DNA of 22,571 nucleotides from JBFGCT01 sp041581055 (GTDB taxonomy: Bacteria; Actinomycetota; Acidimicrobiia; Acidimicrobiales; Ilumatobacteraceae). The position numbers and the translations under genes are program-made. The DNA lies in contig JBFGCT010000052.1 in the NCBI GenBank assembly GCA_041581055.1, forward strand, positions 1 to 22,571, written 5' to 3'. The notes under the pieces are model-generated. The model searched no databases, was not told where the DNA came from, and worked only from the letters and a program-made list of their open reading frames with translations. Position 1 is the first letter of the stretch; each line of letters starts with the position of its first letter. Shown one piece after another: positions 14,169-20,891 of the stretch.

Positions 14169-16304
14169 TCAGCGGAGCGGGGCGGGCAGGTCTTCGCCGT
14201 GGACGACGGTCAGCCGCTGCGTCGAGCGCGTGAGCGCGACGTACAGCGCCCGCATCCCGTGCTCGGTGTCGGTGACGATGCGCGCCGGCTCGACGACGAC
14301 CACCCCGTCGAGCTCGAGGCCCTTGACAACGCTGACCGGGACGAGCGTGACCCCCGCGTCGAGCCCGGTGCGGGTCGCCGTGCCGTGGTTGATCCCGGCG
14401 GCGGTGAGCTCCTCGGAGAGATCGTCGATCAGCGAGTCGGGCGCCACGACGCCGAGGCTGCCGCCGGGCAGCGCCTCCTGCATCGCGCCGACCTCGGCCG
14501 CCACGGTCGCCGCCAGATCGTTCGGCGACGGCGCGGCGACGATCCGGGGCGCCGAGTCGCCGACCCGCACCGAGTCGGGGATCCGCAGCCCGGGCGTGGC
14601 CGCGGCCATCACCCGGTTGGCGAGCTCCATGATCTGGGCCGGGATCCGGTAGCCGACCGACAGCCCGACCACCCGCGTCGGCTTGCGGTCGGGGAGGAAC
14701 CGGAGGACGTCGTCCCAATCGTCGGGCGCCAGCGGCCCGGTCGCCTGGGCGATGTCGCCGACGATCGTCATCGACCCGTTGAGCGACCGGCGGGTCGCCA
14801 TCAGCAACTGCATCGGGGTGAGATCCTGCACCTCGTCGATCACGATGTGGCCGTACGTGCGGATCTCGTCGGACTCGTCGGACTTGCCGTTCTTGCCGAC
14901 CCGCGGGCCGAGGACGTCGAACGCGTCGTCGAGCAACGCGACGTCGCCCTGCGTCCACCGGACGTCGTCGACGTGGTCGGAGCGCGGCCGGAACAGCGTC
15001 AGGGCCTCGTGCTCGTCGAGCACGCCGCGGGCCGCCGACCGCAGGAGCGCCTTGGAACCGAAGAGGTCGTGGAGCAGCTGGGCCGGCGTGAGGACGGGCC
15101 ACATCCGGTCGAGCGCCTCGCGCACCGCCAGCTCGGAGCGCAGCGTGTCCTTGATGTCGCGGGCGCCGACGTCGGGGTCGCGGAAGCTGCTGGCCAGCGC
15201 CGCCCAGAACTCGGACTCGACGAACCGCCGCCCGGCGTTGTGCCGGCGGAACCGGCGGCGGGCTGCCCTGACGATGCGCGCCGAGTCCTGCGCCCGGAAC
15301 CGCACGTACCCGGCCCTGAACGGCAACTCGAGGTCGTCGGTGAGCGGGCGCTCGCGGTCGCGGACCGCCTGGTCGATCACGGCCGACATCCGCTGATCGC
15401 CCTTGAGCCGGGCGGCGGCCGGCGCGTCGTCGCCGGGGTCTCCCGGCCGCAGGAACCGCACGCCGCGCACGAGGTCGGCGAGCACGGCCTGTTCGACGCC
15501 GGCCTCGCCGAGCGACGGCAGCACGCGCTCGATGTACCGCAGGAAGACGCGGTTGGGGCCGATGACCAGGACGCCCTGGTCCTCGAGCGGGAACCGGTGG
15601 GTGTAGATCAGGTACGCCGCCCGGTGCAGCGCGACCACCGTCTTGCCGGTGCCGGGACCGCCCTGGACGACGAGCACGCCATGCTGTGCGGAGCGGATGA
15701 TCTCGTCCTGCTCGGCCTGGATCGTGGCCACGATGTCGCCGAGCGTGCCGGTCCGCCCGCGCTCGAGCGACGCCAGGAGCGTGGAGTAGCCGCGCAGCCC
15801 GGCGCCCGGGGCCCCGCCGTCGAGCCCCTCGTCGTGGCCGACGCCGAGGTGTCCCTCGCCGAACAACTCGTCTTCCAGGCCGAGGACGGTGCGGCCCTCG
15901 ACGACGAAGTGCCGGCGCCGGGCCAGGCCCATCGGGTCGCGCCCGGTCGCCCGGTAGAACGGCTCGGCGACGGGGGCCCGCCAGTCGACGACGACCGGCT
16001 CGCGGTCCTCGTCGGCGACGGCCAGGCGGCCGATGTGGAAGCTCTCGAGCGTGTCGGGCGACTCGGCGTACCGGTCGATCCGGCCGAACACCAGCGACGC
16101 GTCGCCGAGATCGAGGTCGGTGAGCCGCTTGACCAGCGCCTCGTCGAACGCATTGCGCTCGAACCGCGCCTGGAACGTGCCGCCGAGGTCGGCCTCGTTG
16201 AGGTCGCGAAGGCGCCACGCCGCCTCGCGGCTGGTCGCCAGACAGTCGTACGCGTGGTCGACGTAGGCCTGCTCGTCGGCGAGATCAGGATGCTGCTGGG
16301 TCAT
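14169..16304 (-). CDS. helD: HelD-like superfamily 1 ATPase (RNA polymerase recycling factor)
   Basis: In this 711-residue protein an N-terminal helical region contains the HelD hallmark VVVDWRAPVAEPFYRA (104-119). A UvrD-type ATPase core follows: Walker A GGPGTGKT (215-222), IDEVQDL (Walker B), IVGDIAQ, GYRIPAQIM, KGLELDGVVV and LYVALTRS near the C-terminus. The length and layout match actinobacterial class II HelD, which binds RNA polymerase and uses ATP to free stalled enzyme from nucleic acid. Related HelR proteins give rifamycin tolerance. I looked for the rifamycin-associated palindrome upstream and found none. No ribosome-binding site precedes the ATG. A -10-like TAGCAT lies 15 bases before it, giving a very short leader. 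It is divergent from hemE with 76 bp between the starts. Confidence 0.9.
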   Translation of the reverse strand: MTQQHPDLADEQAYVDHAYDCLATSREAAWRLRDLNEADLGGTFQARFERNAFDEALVKRLTDLDLGDASLVFGRIDRYAESPDTLESFHIGRLAVADEDREPVVVDWRAPVAEPFYRATGRDPMGLARRRHFVVEGRTVLGLEDELFGEGHLGVGHDEGLDGGAPGAGLRGYSTLLASLERGRTGTLGDIVATIQAEQDEIIRSAQHGVLVVQGGPGTGKTVVALHRAAYLIYTHRFPLEDQGVLVIGPNRVFLRYIERVLPSLGEAGVEQAVLADLVRGVRFLRPGDPGDDAPAAARLKGDQRMSAVIDQAVRDRERPLTDDLELPFRAGYVRFRAQDSARIVRAARRRFRRHNAGRRFVESEFWAALASSFRDPDVGARDIKDTLRSELAVREALDRMWPVLTPAQLLHDLFGSKALLRSAARGVLDEHEALTLFRPRSDHVDDVRWTQGDVALLDDAFDVLGPRVGKNGKSDESDEIRTYGHIVIDEVQDLTPMQLLMATRRSLNGSMTIVGDIAQATGPLAPDDWDDVLRFLPDRKPTRVVGLSVGYRIPAQIMELANRVMAAATPGLRIPDSVRVGDSAPRIVAAPSPNDLAATVAAEVGAMQEALPGGSLGVVAPDSLIDDLSEELTAAGINHGTATRTGLDAGVTLVPVSVVKGLELDGVVVVEPARIVTDTEHGMRALYVALTRSTQRLTVVHGEDLPAPLR

Positions 16305-16319
16305 AATCGGGGTCCGTCA

Positions 16320-16325
16320 ATGCTA
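16320..16325 (-). promoter_or_regulatory. -10-like element of helD
   Basis: The minus strand reads TAGCAT, 15 bases before the helD ATG. Initiation 6-7 bases downstream would leave a leader of about 8 bases with no ribosome-binding site. No -35 match was found at 16-18 bp. This is weak evidence on its own. Confidence 0.3.
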
Positions 16326-16364
16326 TCGGCCTGGACGCCCGCGCGGCGGTGCACGTCGGGCCAG

Positions 16365-16370
16365 TAGCGT
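16365..16370 (+). promoter_or_regulatory. -10-like element of the hemE operon
   Basis: TAGCGT fits TAnnnT and lies 10 bases before the ATG at 16381. It would give a leader of only a few bases, in keeping with the absence of a Shine-Dalgarno sequence. No convincing -35 lies upstream. It would also rule out the GTG at 16369 as the start. Confidence 0.3.
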
Positions 16371-16380
16371 GCGAACCGCC

Positions 16381-17523
16381 ATGGAGCGCGCCGCCCCCGC
16401 CCCCGTCCCGTCCGCCGTCCCGGCCCCCGTCGGCGCCGCGGCCGCCTCCGCCGACCGGCAGCCGGTCGGCCCGTTCCTCGCCGCCACCCGCGGTGAGCGA
16501 GTCGACCACACTCCGGTGTGGTTCATGCGTCAGGCCGGCCGATCGTTGCCCGAGTACCGCGCCGTCCGCGGCGACGGTTCGATCCTCGACGCGATCAAGC
16601 AGCCCGGCCTGGCCGCCGAGATCACGCGGCAACCCGTCGAGCGGTACGGCGTCGATGCCGCGGTGCTGTTCAGCGACATCGTCGTGCCGCCCCACGCGGT
16701 CGGCTTCGGGATCGACGTCGCGCCGGGCACCGGCCCGGTCGCCGAGCGTCCGCTGCGATCGCCGGCCGACCTCGCCCGGCTGCGCCCGCTGGCGTTCGAG
16801 GACGTCGACTACGTGATCGCCACCGTCGAGCGACTGGTCGGCGAGCTGACCGTGCCGCTGCTGGCGTTCGCCGGGGCGCCGTTCACCGTCGCCAGCTACC
16901 TCATCGAGGGCCGGCCGAGCAAGGACTACCGACACACCAAGGGCCTGATCCACTCTGACGAGGCGTTGTGGCACCGGTTGATGGAGCGCCTGACCGAGTC
17001 GGCGATCACGTTCATCGACGCCCAGCTGAGCCACGGCGCGGCGGCGTTCCAGCTCTTCGACTCGTGGGCCGGCGCGCTCGGCCGCGGCGACTACGACCGG
17101 TTCGTGCTCCCGCACTCGCGGCGCGTGTTCGACGAGCTGCGCACGCGCCACCCGGCGGCGCCGGGGATCCACTTCGGCGTCGGATGCGACCACCTCCTCG
17201 AGTCGATGTACGCCGCCGGTCCGACGGTGATCGGCCTCGACTGGCGGACCCGCATCGGCGACGCCCGAGCCCGGCTCGGCGCGGAGGTGGCCGTGCAGGG
17301 CAACCTCGACCCGGCGCTCGTCCTCGCCGGGGCCGGCCCGGCGCTCGCCGGCGCGTCCGACGTGCTGGGCGACAACCGGCGCGCCGACGGGTCGGCCCAT
17401 CCCGGGCACATCTTCAACTTGGGCCACGGCGTCAACCCCGACACCGACCCGGCCGTGCTCCAGGACGTGGTCGACTTCGTGCACGAGCGGACCGCGGTCG
17501 ACCGGCCGCCCGATCTCCCATGA
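16381..17523 (+). CDS. hemE: uroporphyrinogen decarboxylase
   Basis: This 380-residue cytoplasmic enzyme converts uroporphyrinogen III to coproporphyrinogen III by removing four acetate carboxyls. The family signature PVWFMRQAGRSLPEYR (45-60) is complete. It is followed by FSDIVVPPHAVGFGIDV with the catalytic Asp, GLDWRT, VQGNLDP, and the C-terminal GHIFNLGHGVNPDTDP. The first 30 or so residues are an Ala/Pro-rich extension outside the usual fold. The start is not fixed by a ribosome-binding site: I chose ATG 16381, and an in-frame GTG at 16369 is possible. It leads a compact cluster, with hemH beginning 28 bp after its stop. Confidence 0.96.
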   Translation: MERAAPAPVPSAVPAPVGAAAASADRQPVGPFLAATRGERVDHTPVWFMRQAGRSLPEYRAVRGDGSILDAIKQPGLAAEITRQPVERYGVDAAVLFSDIVVPPHAVGFGIDVAPGTGPVAERPLRSPADLARLRPLAFEDVDYVIATVERLVGELTVPLLAFAGAPFTVASYLIEGRPSKDYRHTKGLIHSDEALWHRLMERLTESAITFIDAQLSHGAAAFQLFDSWAGALGRGDYDRFVLPHSRRVFDELRTRHPAAPGIHFGVGCDHLLESMYAAGPTVIGLDWRTRIGDARARLGAEVAVQGNLDPALVLAGAGPALAGASDVLGDNRRADGSAHPGHIFNLGHGVNPDTDPAVLQDVVDFVHERTAVDRPPDLP

Positions 17524-17551
17524 CCGGCGGCACCGAGGCAAGGTGTCGACG

Positions 17552-18583
17552 ATGAACGACCGGCGACCCGATCCCCCGCCCTCCGACCCGCCCGCGGACC
17601 CGCCCGACCGGGCCGACCGCGCCGCCGACCGGGTCGGCGTGCTGGTGATGGCGTACGGCACGCCCCGCCGCCCGGACGACATCGAGCCGTACTACACCGA
17701 CATCCGGCGCGGACGGCCGCCGACGCCCGAGGCGCTCGCCGAGCTCACCGCCCGCTACGCGGCGATCGGCGGCGTGTCACCGCTGGCCGAGCGCACCGAG
17801 GCCCAGCGAGACGCGCTCCAGGCGGCGCTCGACGAACTCGGTCCCGATCGCTTCCACGTCGCCATCGGCCTCAAGCACGCCGACCCGAAGGTCGAGGTCG
17901 CGGCGGGCGCGCTGGCCGAGGCCGGGTTCGACCCGATCGTCGGACTCGTGCTCGCGCCCCACTACTCGTCGTACTCGATCGGCCAATACCTGGGCCGCGC
18001 CCGCGACGGGGTCGGCCAGGCCGGGGGCGAGGCGACGGTGGTCGGGATCGACAGCTGGGCGACCGAGGACGCGTTCGTCGAGTTCCTCGCCGCCGACCTC
18101 GGTGATCGGCTGGCCGCGATGCGGGCGCGCGTCGAGGGCGGCGTGCGGGTCGTGTTCACCGCCCACTCGCTCCCCCAGCGGATCATCGACGCCGGCGACC
18201 CCTACCCCGACGAGCTGCGGGCGACGGCCGAGGCGGTCGCCGCCCGGCTCGGCCTGGTCGAGGGTCGCGACTGGTCGATCGGCTGGCAGTCGGCCGGTCG
18301 CACCCCCGAGCCGTGGATCGGCCCGGACATCCTCGACGTGATCGACGGGTTGGGCGCGGACGCCGCGGTCGGCGGCGTCGTCGTCAGCGCCTGCGGGTTC
18401 GTCGCCGACCACCTCGAGGTGCTGTACGACCTCGACATCGAGGCCGCCGACCGGGCGCGCACGGCCGGGATCGAGTTCGACCGCACGGCCTGCGTCAACG
18501 ACGAGCCAACGGTGATGCGGGCGCTGGCCGCCCGCGTCGCGGCCCGCGCCCGGGAGGCCGACCTCGCCCCCGCCCGGGACTGA
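17552..18583 (+). CDS. hemH: ferrochelatase (probably coproporphyrin ferrochelatase)
   Basis: In this 343-residue enzyme, which inserts Fe(II) into a porphyrin, the recognised segments are VLVMAYGTP (30-38), ARYAAIGGVSPL (68-79), TAHSLPQR with catalytic His H205, QSAGRTPEPWIGPD (246-259) and SACGFVADHLEVLYDLDIE with E289 at the second catalytic site. Monoderm bacteria, actinobacteria included, use the coproporphyrin route, so the substrate is probably coproporphyrin III, made by the HemY next door. The C-terminus has only one Cys (C314), so the [2Fe-2S] cluster described in some actinobacterial ferrochelatases looks absent. ATG 17552 has AAGG about eight bases upstream; GTG 17543 is an alternative. 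The Pro/Asp-rich first 27 residues are non-conserved. Confidence 0.95.
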   Translation: MNDRRPDPPPSDPPADPPDRADRAADRVGVLVMAYGTPRRPDDIEPYYTDIRRGRPPTPEALAELTARYAAIGGVSPLAERTEAQRDALQAALDELGPDRFHVAIGLKHADPKVEVAAGALAEAGFDPIVGLVLAPHYSSYSIGQYLGRARDGVGQAGGEATVVGIDSWATEDAFVEFLAADLGDRLAAMRARVEGGVRVVFTAHSLPQRIIDAGDPYPDELRATAEAVAARLGLVEGRDWSIGWQSAGRTPEPWIGPDILDVIDGLGADAAVGGVVVSACGFVADHLEVLYDLDIEAADRARTAGIEFDRTACVNDEPTVMRALAARVAARAREADLAPARD

Positions 18584-18594
18584 CCGGGCGAGTT

Positions 18595-19995
18595 GTGAAA
18601 CCAGCGCGAGTCGCCGTCATCGGAGGGGGGATCTCCGGCGTCGCCGCCGCCGTCGAACTGCGCCGCGCGCCCGAGCACCTCCGGCCGCGGGTCACCCTGT
18701 TCGAGGCGGCGCCGACGCTCGGCGGCCTGATCGGCGGCGGTCCGTTCGCCGGTGTCGCCGGCGTCGACACCGGCGCCGACGCGTTCCTGGCCCGCGTTCC
18801 CGACGCGCTCGAGTTCGCCGGCCTCGTCGGCCTCGCCGACTCGCTCGTCTCGCCGGCGCCGGTGGGCGCGGCGGTCTGGCACGGCGCGCTGATCGACATC
18901 CCCGACGGGTTGGTGCTCGGGCTGCCCGGACGGCTCGCACCGCTGGCCCGCACACCGCTGCTGTCGTGGCGCGGCAAGGCGCGCGCCGCCCTCGAGCCGT
19001 TCCTTCCCCGCACCTCGCTCGAACCCGACTCGGTCGGCGCGTTCGTCAGGGCCCGCTTCGGCGACGAGGTGCAAGAGCTCCTGGTCGACGCGCTGGTCGG
19101 GAGCATCTACGCCGCCGACACCGACCGCTTCAGCCTGGCCGAGGTGCCCCAGCTCGCCGCCCTCGCCGAAGACCATCGGAGCGTCCTCCTCGGCGCCCGC
19201 TCGTCGGCGGCGCCGGGCACCGGCTCGGCGGCGGCCGCGCCGGTGTTCGCCACGCCGCGGGCCGGCATGAGCGACCTCGTGGCGGCCGGGGCGGCGACGC
19301 TGCTCGGCGCCGGCGGGGAGATCCGCACCGCTACACCGGTCGGCGAGCTCGCCCGGTGCGGCGCGCCGGGCGACACCGGATGGACGGTCGACGGCGAGCG
19401 GTTCGACGCCGTCGTCCTCGCCTGCCCCGCCGCCGGCGCCTCCGCCCTCCTGGGGGCCGACGCCCCGGCGGCGAGCACGCTCCTCGCCCGGGCCGAGAGC
19501 GCCGACGTCGTCATGGTGACGTTGCACGTCGCCGCCGACCAGTGGCCCGCCCGCCTCCGCGGGCGCAGCGGCTATCTCGTGCCGAAACCCGACCAGCGCT
19601 GGGTGACCGCCGTCTCGTTCGGGTCGCAGAAGTGGGCGCACTGGCGGCCGCCGGGCGGCGGGGAGATCCTCCGCGTCTCGCTCGGGCGCGACGGGATGCC
19701 CGTGCTGCACCTGGACGACGACGAGGTCGTCGCCCACGTCGTCGCCGACCTGGAGCGGCACATCGGCGTCGAGCTGGCGCCGCTCGACGTGCGGATCTCC
19801 CGCTGGCCCGGGGCGTTCGCCCAGTACCGCCCACATCACCGAGCGTGGGTCGACGACGTCGAGCGGGCGCTGCCGGCCGGCGTGTTCGTCACGGGCGCCG
19901 GCTACCGCGGCATCGGCATCCCGGCCTGCATCCGCCAGGCCCGTTCGATCGCCCGGCGCTGCACGGATCAGCCCCGTCCCGTGCCAGACTCGTGA
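18595..19995 (+). CDS. hemY: HemY-type coproporphyrinogen/protoporphyrinogen oxidase
   Basis: In this 466-residue FAD-dependent oxidase of the monoamine-oxidase fold, the N-terminal dinucleotide-binding motif VAVIGGGISG (6-15) is followed by acidic E at TLFEA and the GG of TLGGLI. Later segments are GSIYAADTDRFSL, the substrate-domain region, and the FAD-closing C-terminus VTGAGYRGIGIPACI. In actinobacteria this family oxidises coproporphyrinogen III to coproporphyrin III, between HemE and HemH. The start is the GTG at 18595, because the Rossmann motif begins directly after it; an open frame running back to 18313 overlaps hemH and is not conserved. It begins 11 bp after hemH, and the sortase ATG follows its stop by 2 bp. 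No HemQ/ChdC, needed for the last step of this route, lies in the window. Confidence 0.94.
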   Translation: MKPARVAVIGGGISGVAAAVELRRAPEHLRPRVTLFEAAPTLGGLIGGGPFAGVAGVDTGADAFLARVPDALEFAGLVGLADSLVSPAPVGAAVWHGALIDIPDGLVLGLPGRLAPLARTPLLSWRGKARAALEPFLPRTSLEPDSVGAFVRARFGDEVQELLVDALVGSIYAADTDRFSLAEVPQLAALAEDHRSVLLGARSSAAPGTGSAAAAPVFATPRAGMSDLVAAGAATLLGAGGEIRTATPVGELARCGAPGDTGWTVDGERFDAVVLACPAAGASALLGADAPAASTLLARAESADVVMVTLHVAADQWPARLRGRSGYLVPKPDQRWVTAVSFGSQKWAHWRPPGGGEILRVSLGRDGMPVLHLDDDEVVAHVVADLERHIGVELAPLDVRISRWPGAFAQYRPHHRAWVDDVERALPAGVFVTGAGYRGIGIPACIRQARSIARRCTDQPRPVPDS

Positions 19996-19997
19996 CG

Positions 19998-20891
19998 ATG
20001 GAGTACCGGCTCGAGCGCGACCGCCGCGGTCGACGCGTCGCCGCGGCCGCGCTCGGCGCGGCGCTGACCGCCGGGCTCGGCCTCGCCCTCGCCGTGGGCG
20101 ACCGACCCGCCACCGACGCCACGGTTGGCGCCTCGGCCTCCATCACCGCGCCGCCTGCGCCGTCCCCCGCGTTCGTCGAGGTCGTCGAGGAGGTGGCGAC
20201 CGACGCCACCGCGACCGAGCGGTCGGCGCCGGCCGCGCCGCCGACCGCGCCGCCGACCGCGCCGCCGACCGCGCCGACCGTCACCCGCACCCCGGCGCCG
20301 ACAACGACCGCCGCGCCCCCGGCGACCACCGTCGCTCCGCCGGCGACCACCGTCGCGCCAGCGGGGGCCACCCCGACGGCGACCGCCGCGCCCCCGACGA
20401 CCGCGGTCGCCGCCGTGGCGGAGTCGGCCCCCGCCGCGACGTTGCCCGCCCAGCCGGCCGAGCCGATCGTGCCCCCCTCCGACCCGCGCGGCGACGAGGA
20501 GGGCATCGAGCTCGGCAGCATCGCCATCCCGAAGCTCGGCGTGGCCAGCCCGCTGCGGGAGGGCATCCGGCTGACCACCCTCGACCAGGGCCCCGGGCAC
20601 TGGCCCGGCACCGCGCTGCCAGGGGAGGTCGGAAACGTCGTCGTCGCCGCCCACCGCGTGAGCCACGGCGGCCCGTTCCGCAACATCGATCAGCTCGTCC
20701 CCGGCGACACCGTCGAGTTCTCGACCGCCGCCGGCGACAGCGTCTACGTCGTGACCGGCACCCAGATCGTCGAGCCTGACGCAATGTGGATCGTCACCCC
20801 GACCAAGACTCCGACCGCCACGCTGTTCGCCTGCCATCCCCCCGGGTCGATCAGCCAGCGCATCGTCGTCAACCTCGAACTGACCCCTTGA
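19998..20891 (+). CDS. sortase (class D/E type) with long Pro/Ala/Thr linker
   Basis: This 297-residue protein has one N-terminal helix (about 14-33), a long extracytoplasmic linker rich in APPT/TTVAPPAT repeats (about 50-160) and a sortase fold (about 168-297). The core is typical: SIAIPKLGV (174-182), GPGHWPGTALPGEVGN (198-213), VAAHRVSHGGPF with catalytic H219, TLFACHP with nucleophile C279, and R288 in SQRIVV. The TLxxC motif and layout suit class E-like sortases, which attach proteins to peptidoglycan at LAxTG/LPxTG-type signals. No substrate with such a C-terminal signal is present in the window. The unusually long linker would let the domain reach into the wall. The ATG follows the hemY stop by 2 bp, and its TGA overlaps the lnt start. 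Confidence 0.93.
   Translation: MEYRLERDRRGRRVAAAALGAALTAGLGLALAVGDRPATDATVGASASITAPPAPSPAFVEVVEEVATDATATERSAPAAPPTAPPTAPPTAPTVTRTPAPTTTAAPPATTVAPPATTVAPAGATPTATAAPPTTAVAAVAESAPAATLPAQPAEPIVPPSDPRGDEEGIELGSIAIPKLGVASPLREGIRLTTLDQGPGHWPGTALPGEVGNVVVAAHRVSHGGPFRNIDQLVPGDTVEFSTAAGDSVYVVTGTQIVEPDAMWIVTPTKTPTATLFACHPPGSISQRIVVNLELTP

Noticed and set aside
14199..16367. 722-residue plus-strand frame
   Set aside because: It is antisense to helD, which has complete ATPase motifs, and has no motif of its own.
16305..16380. Rifamycin-associated element upstream of helD
   Set aside because: The expected long GC-rich palindrome is absent, so there is no sequence support for rifamycin induction.
17552..18583. 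[2Fe-2S] cluster in the ferrochelatase
   Set aside because: The C-terminal region has only one Cys, not the group of several needed.
18313..18594. N-terminal extension of HemY
   Set aside because: It overlaps hemH in another frame, is Arg-rich, and precedes the Rossmann motif that starts directly after the GTG at 18595.
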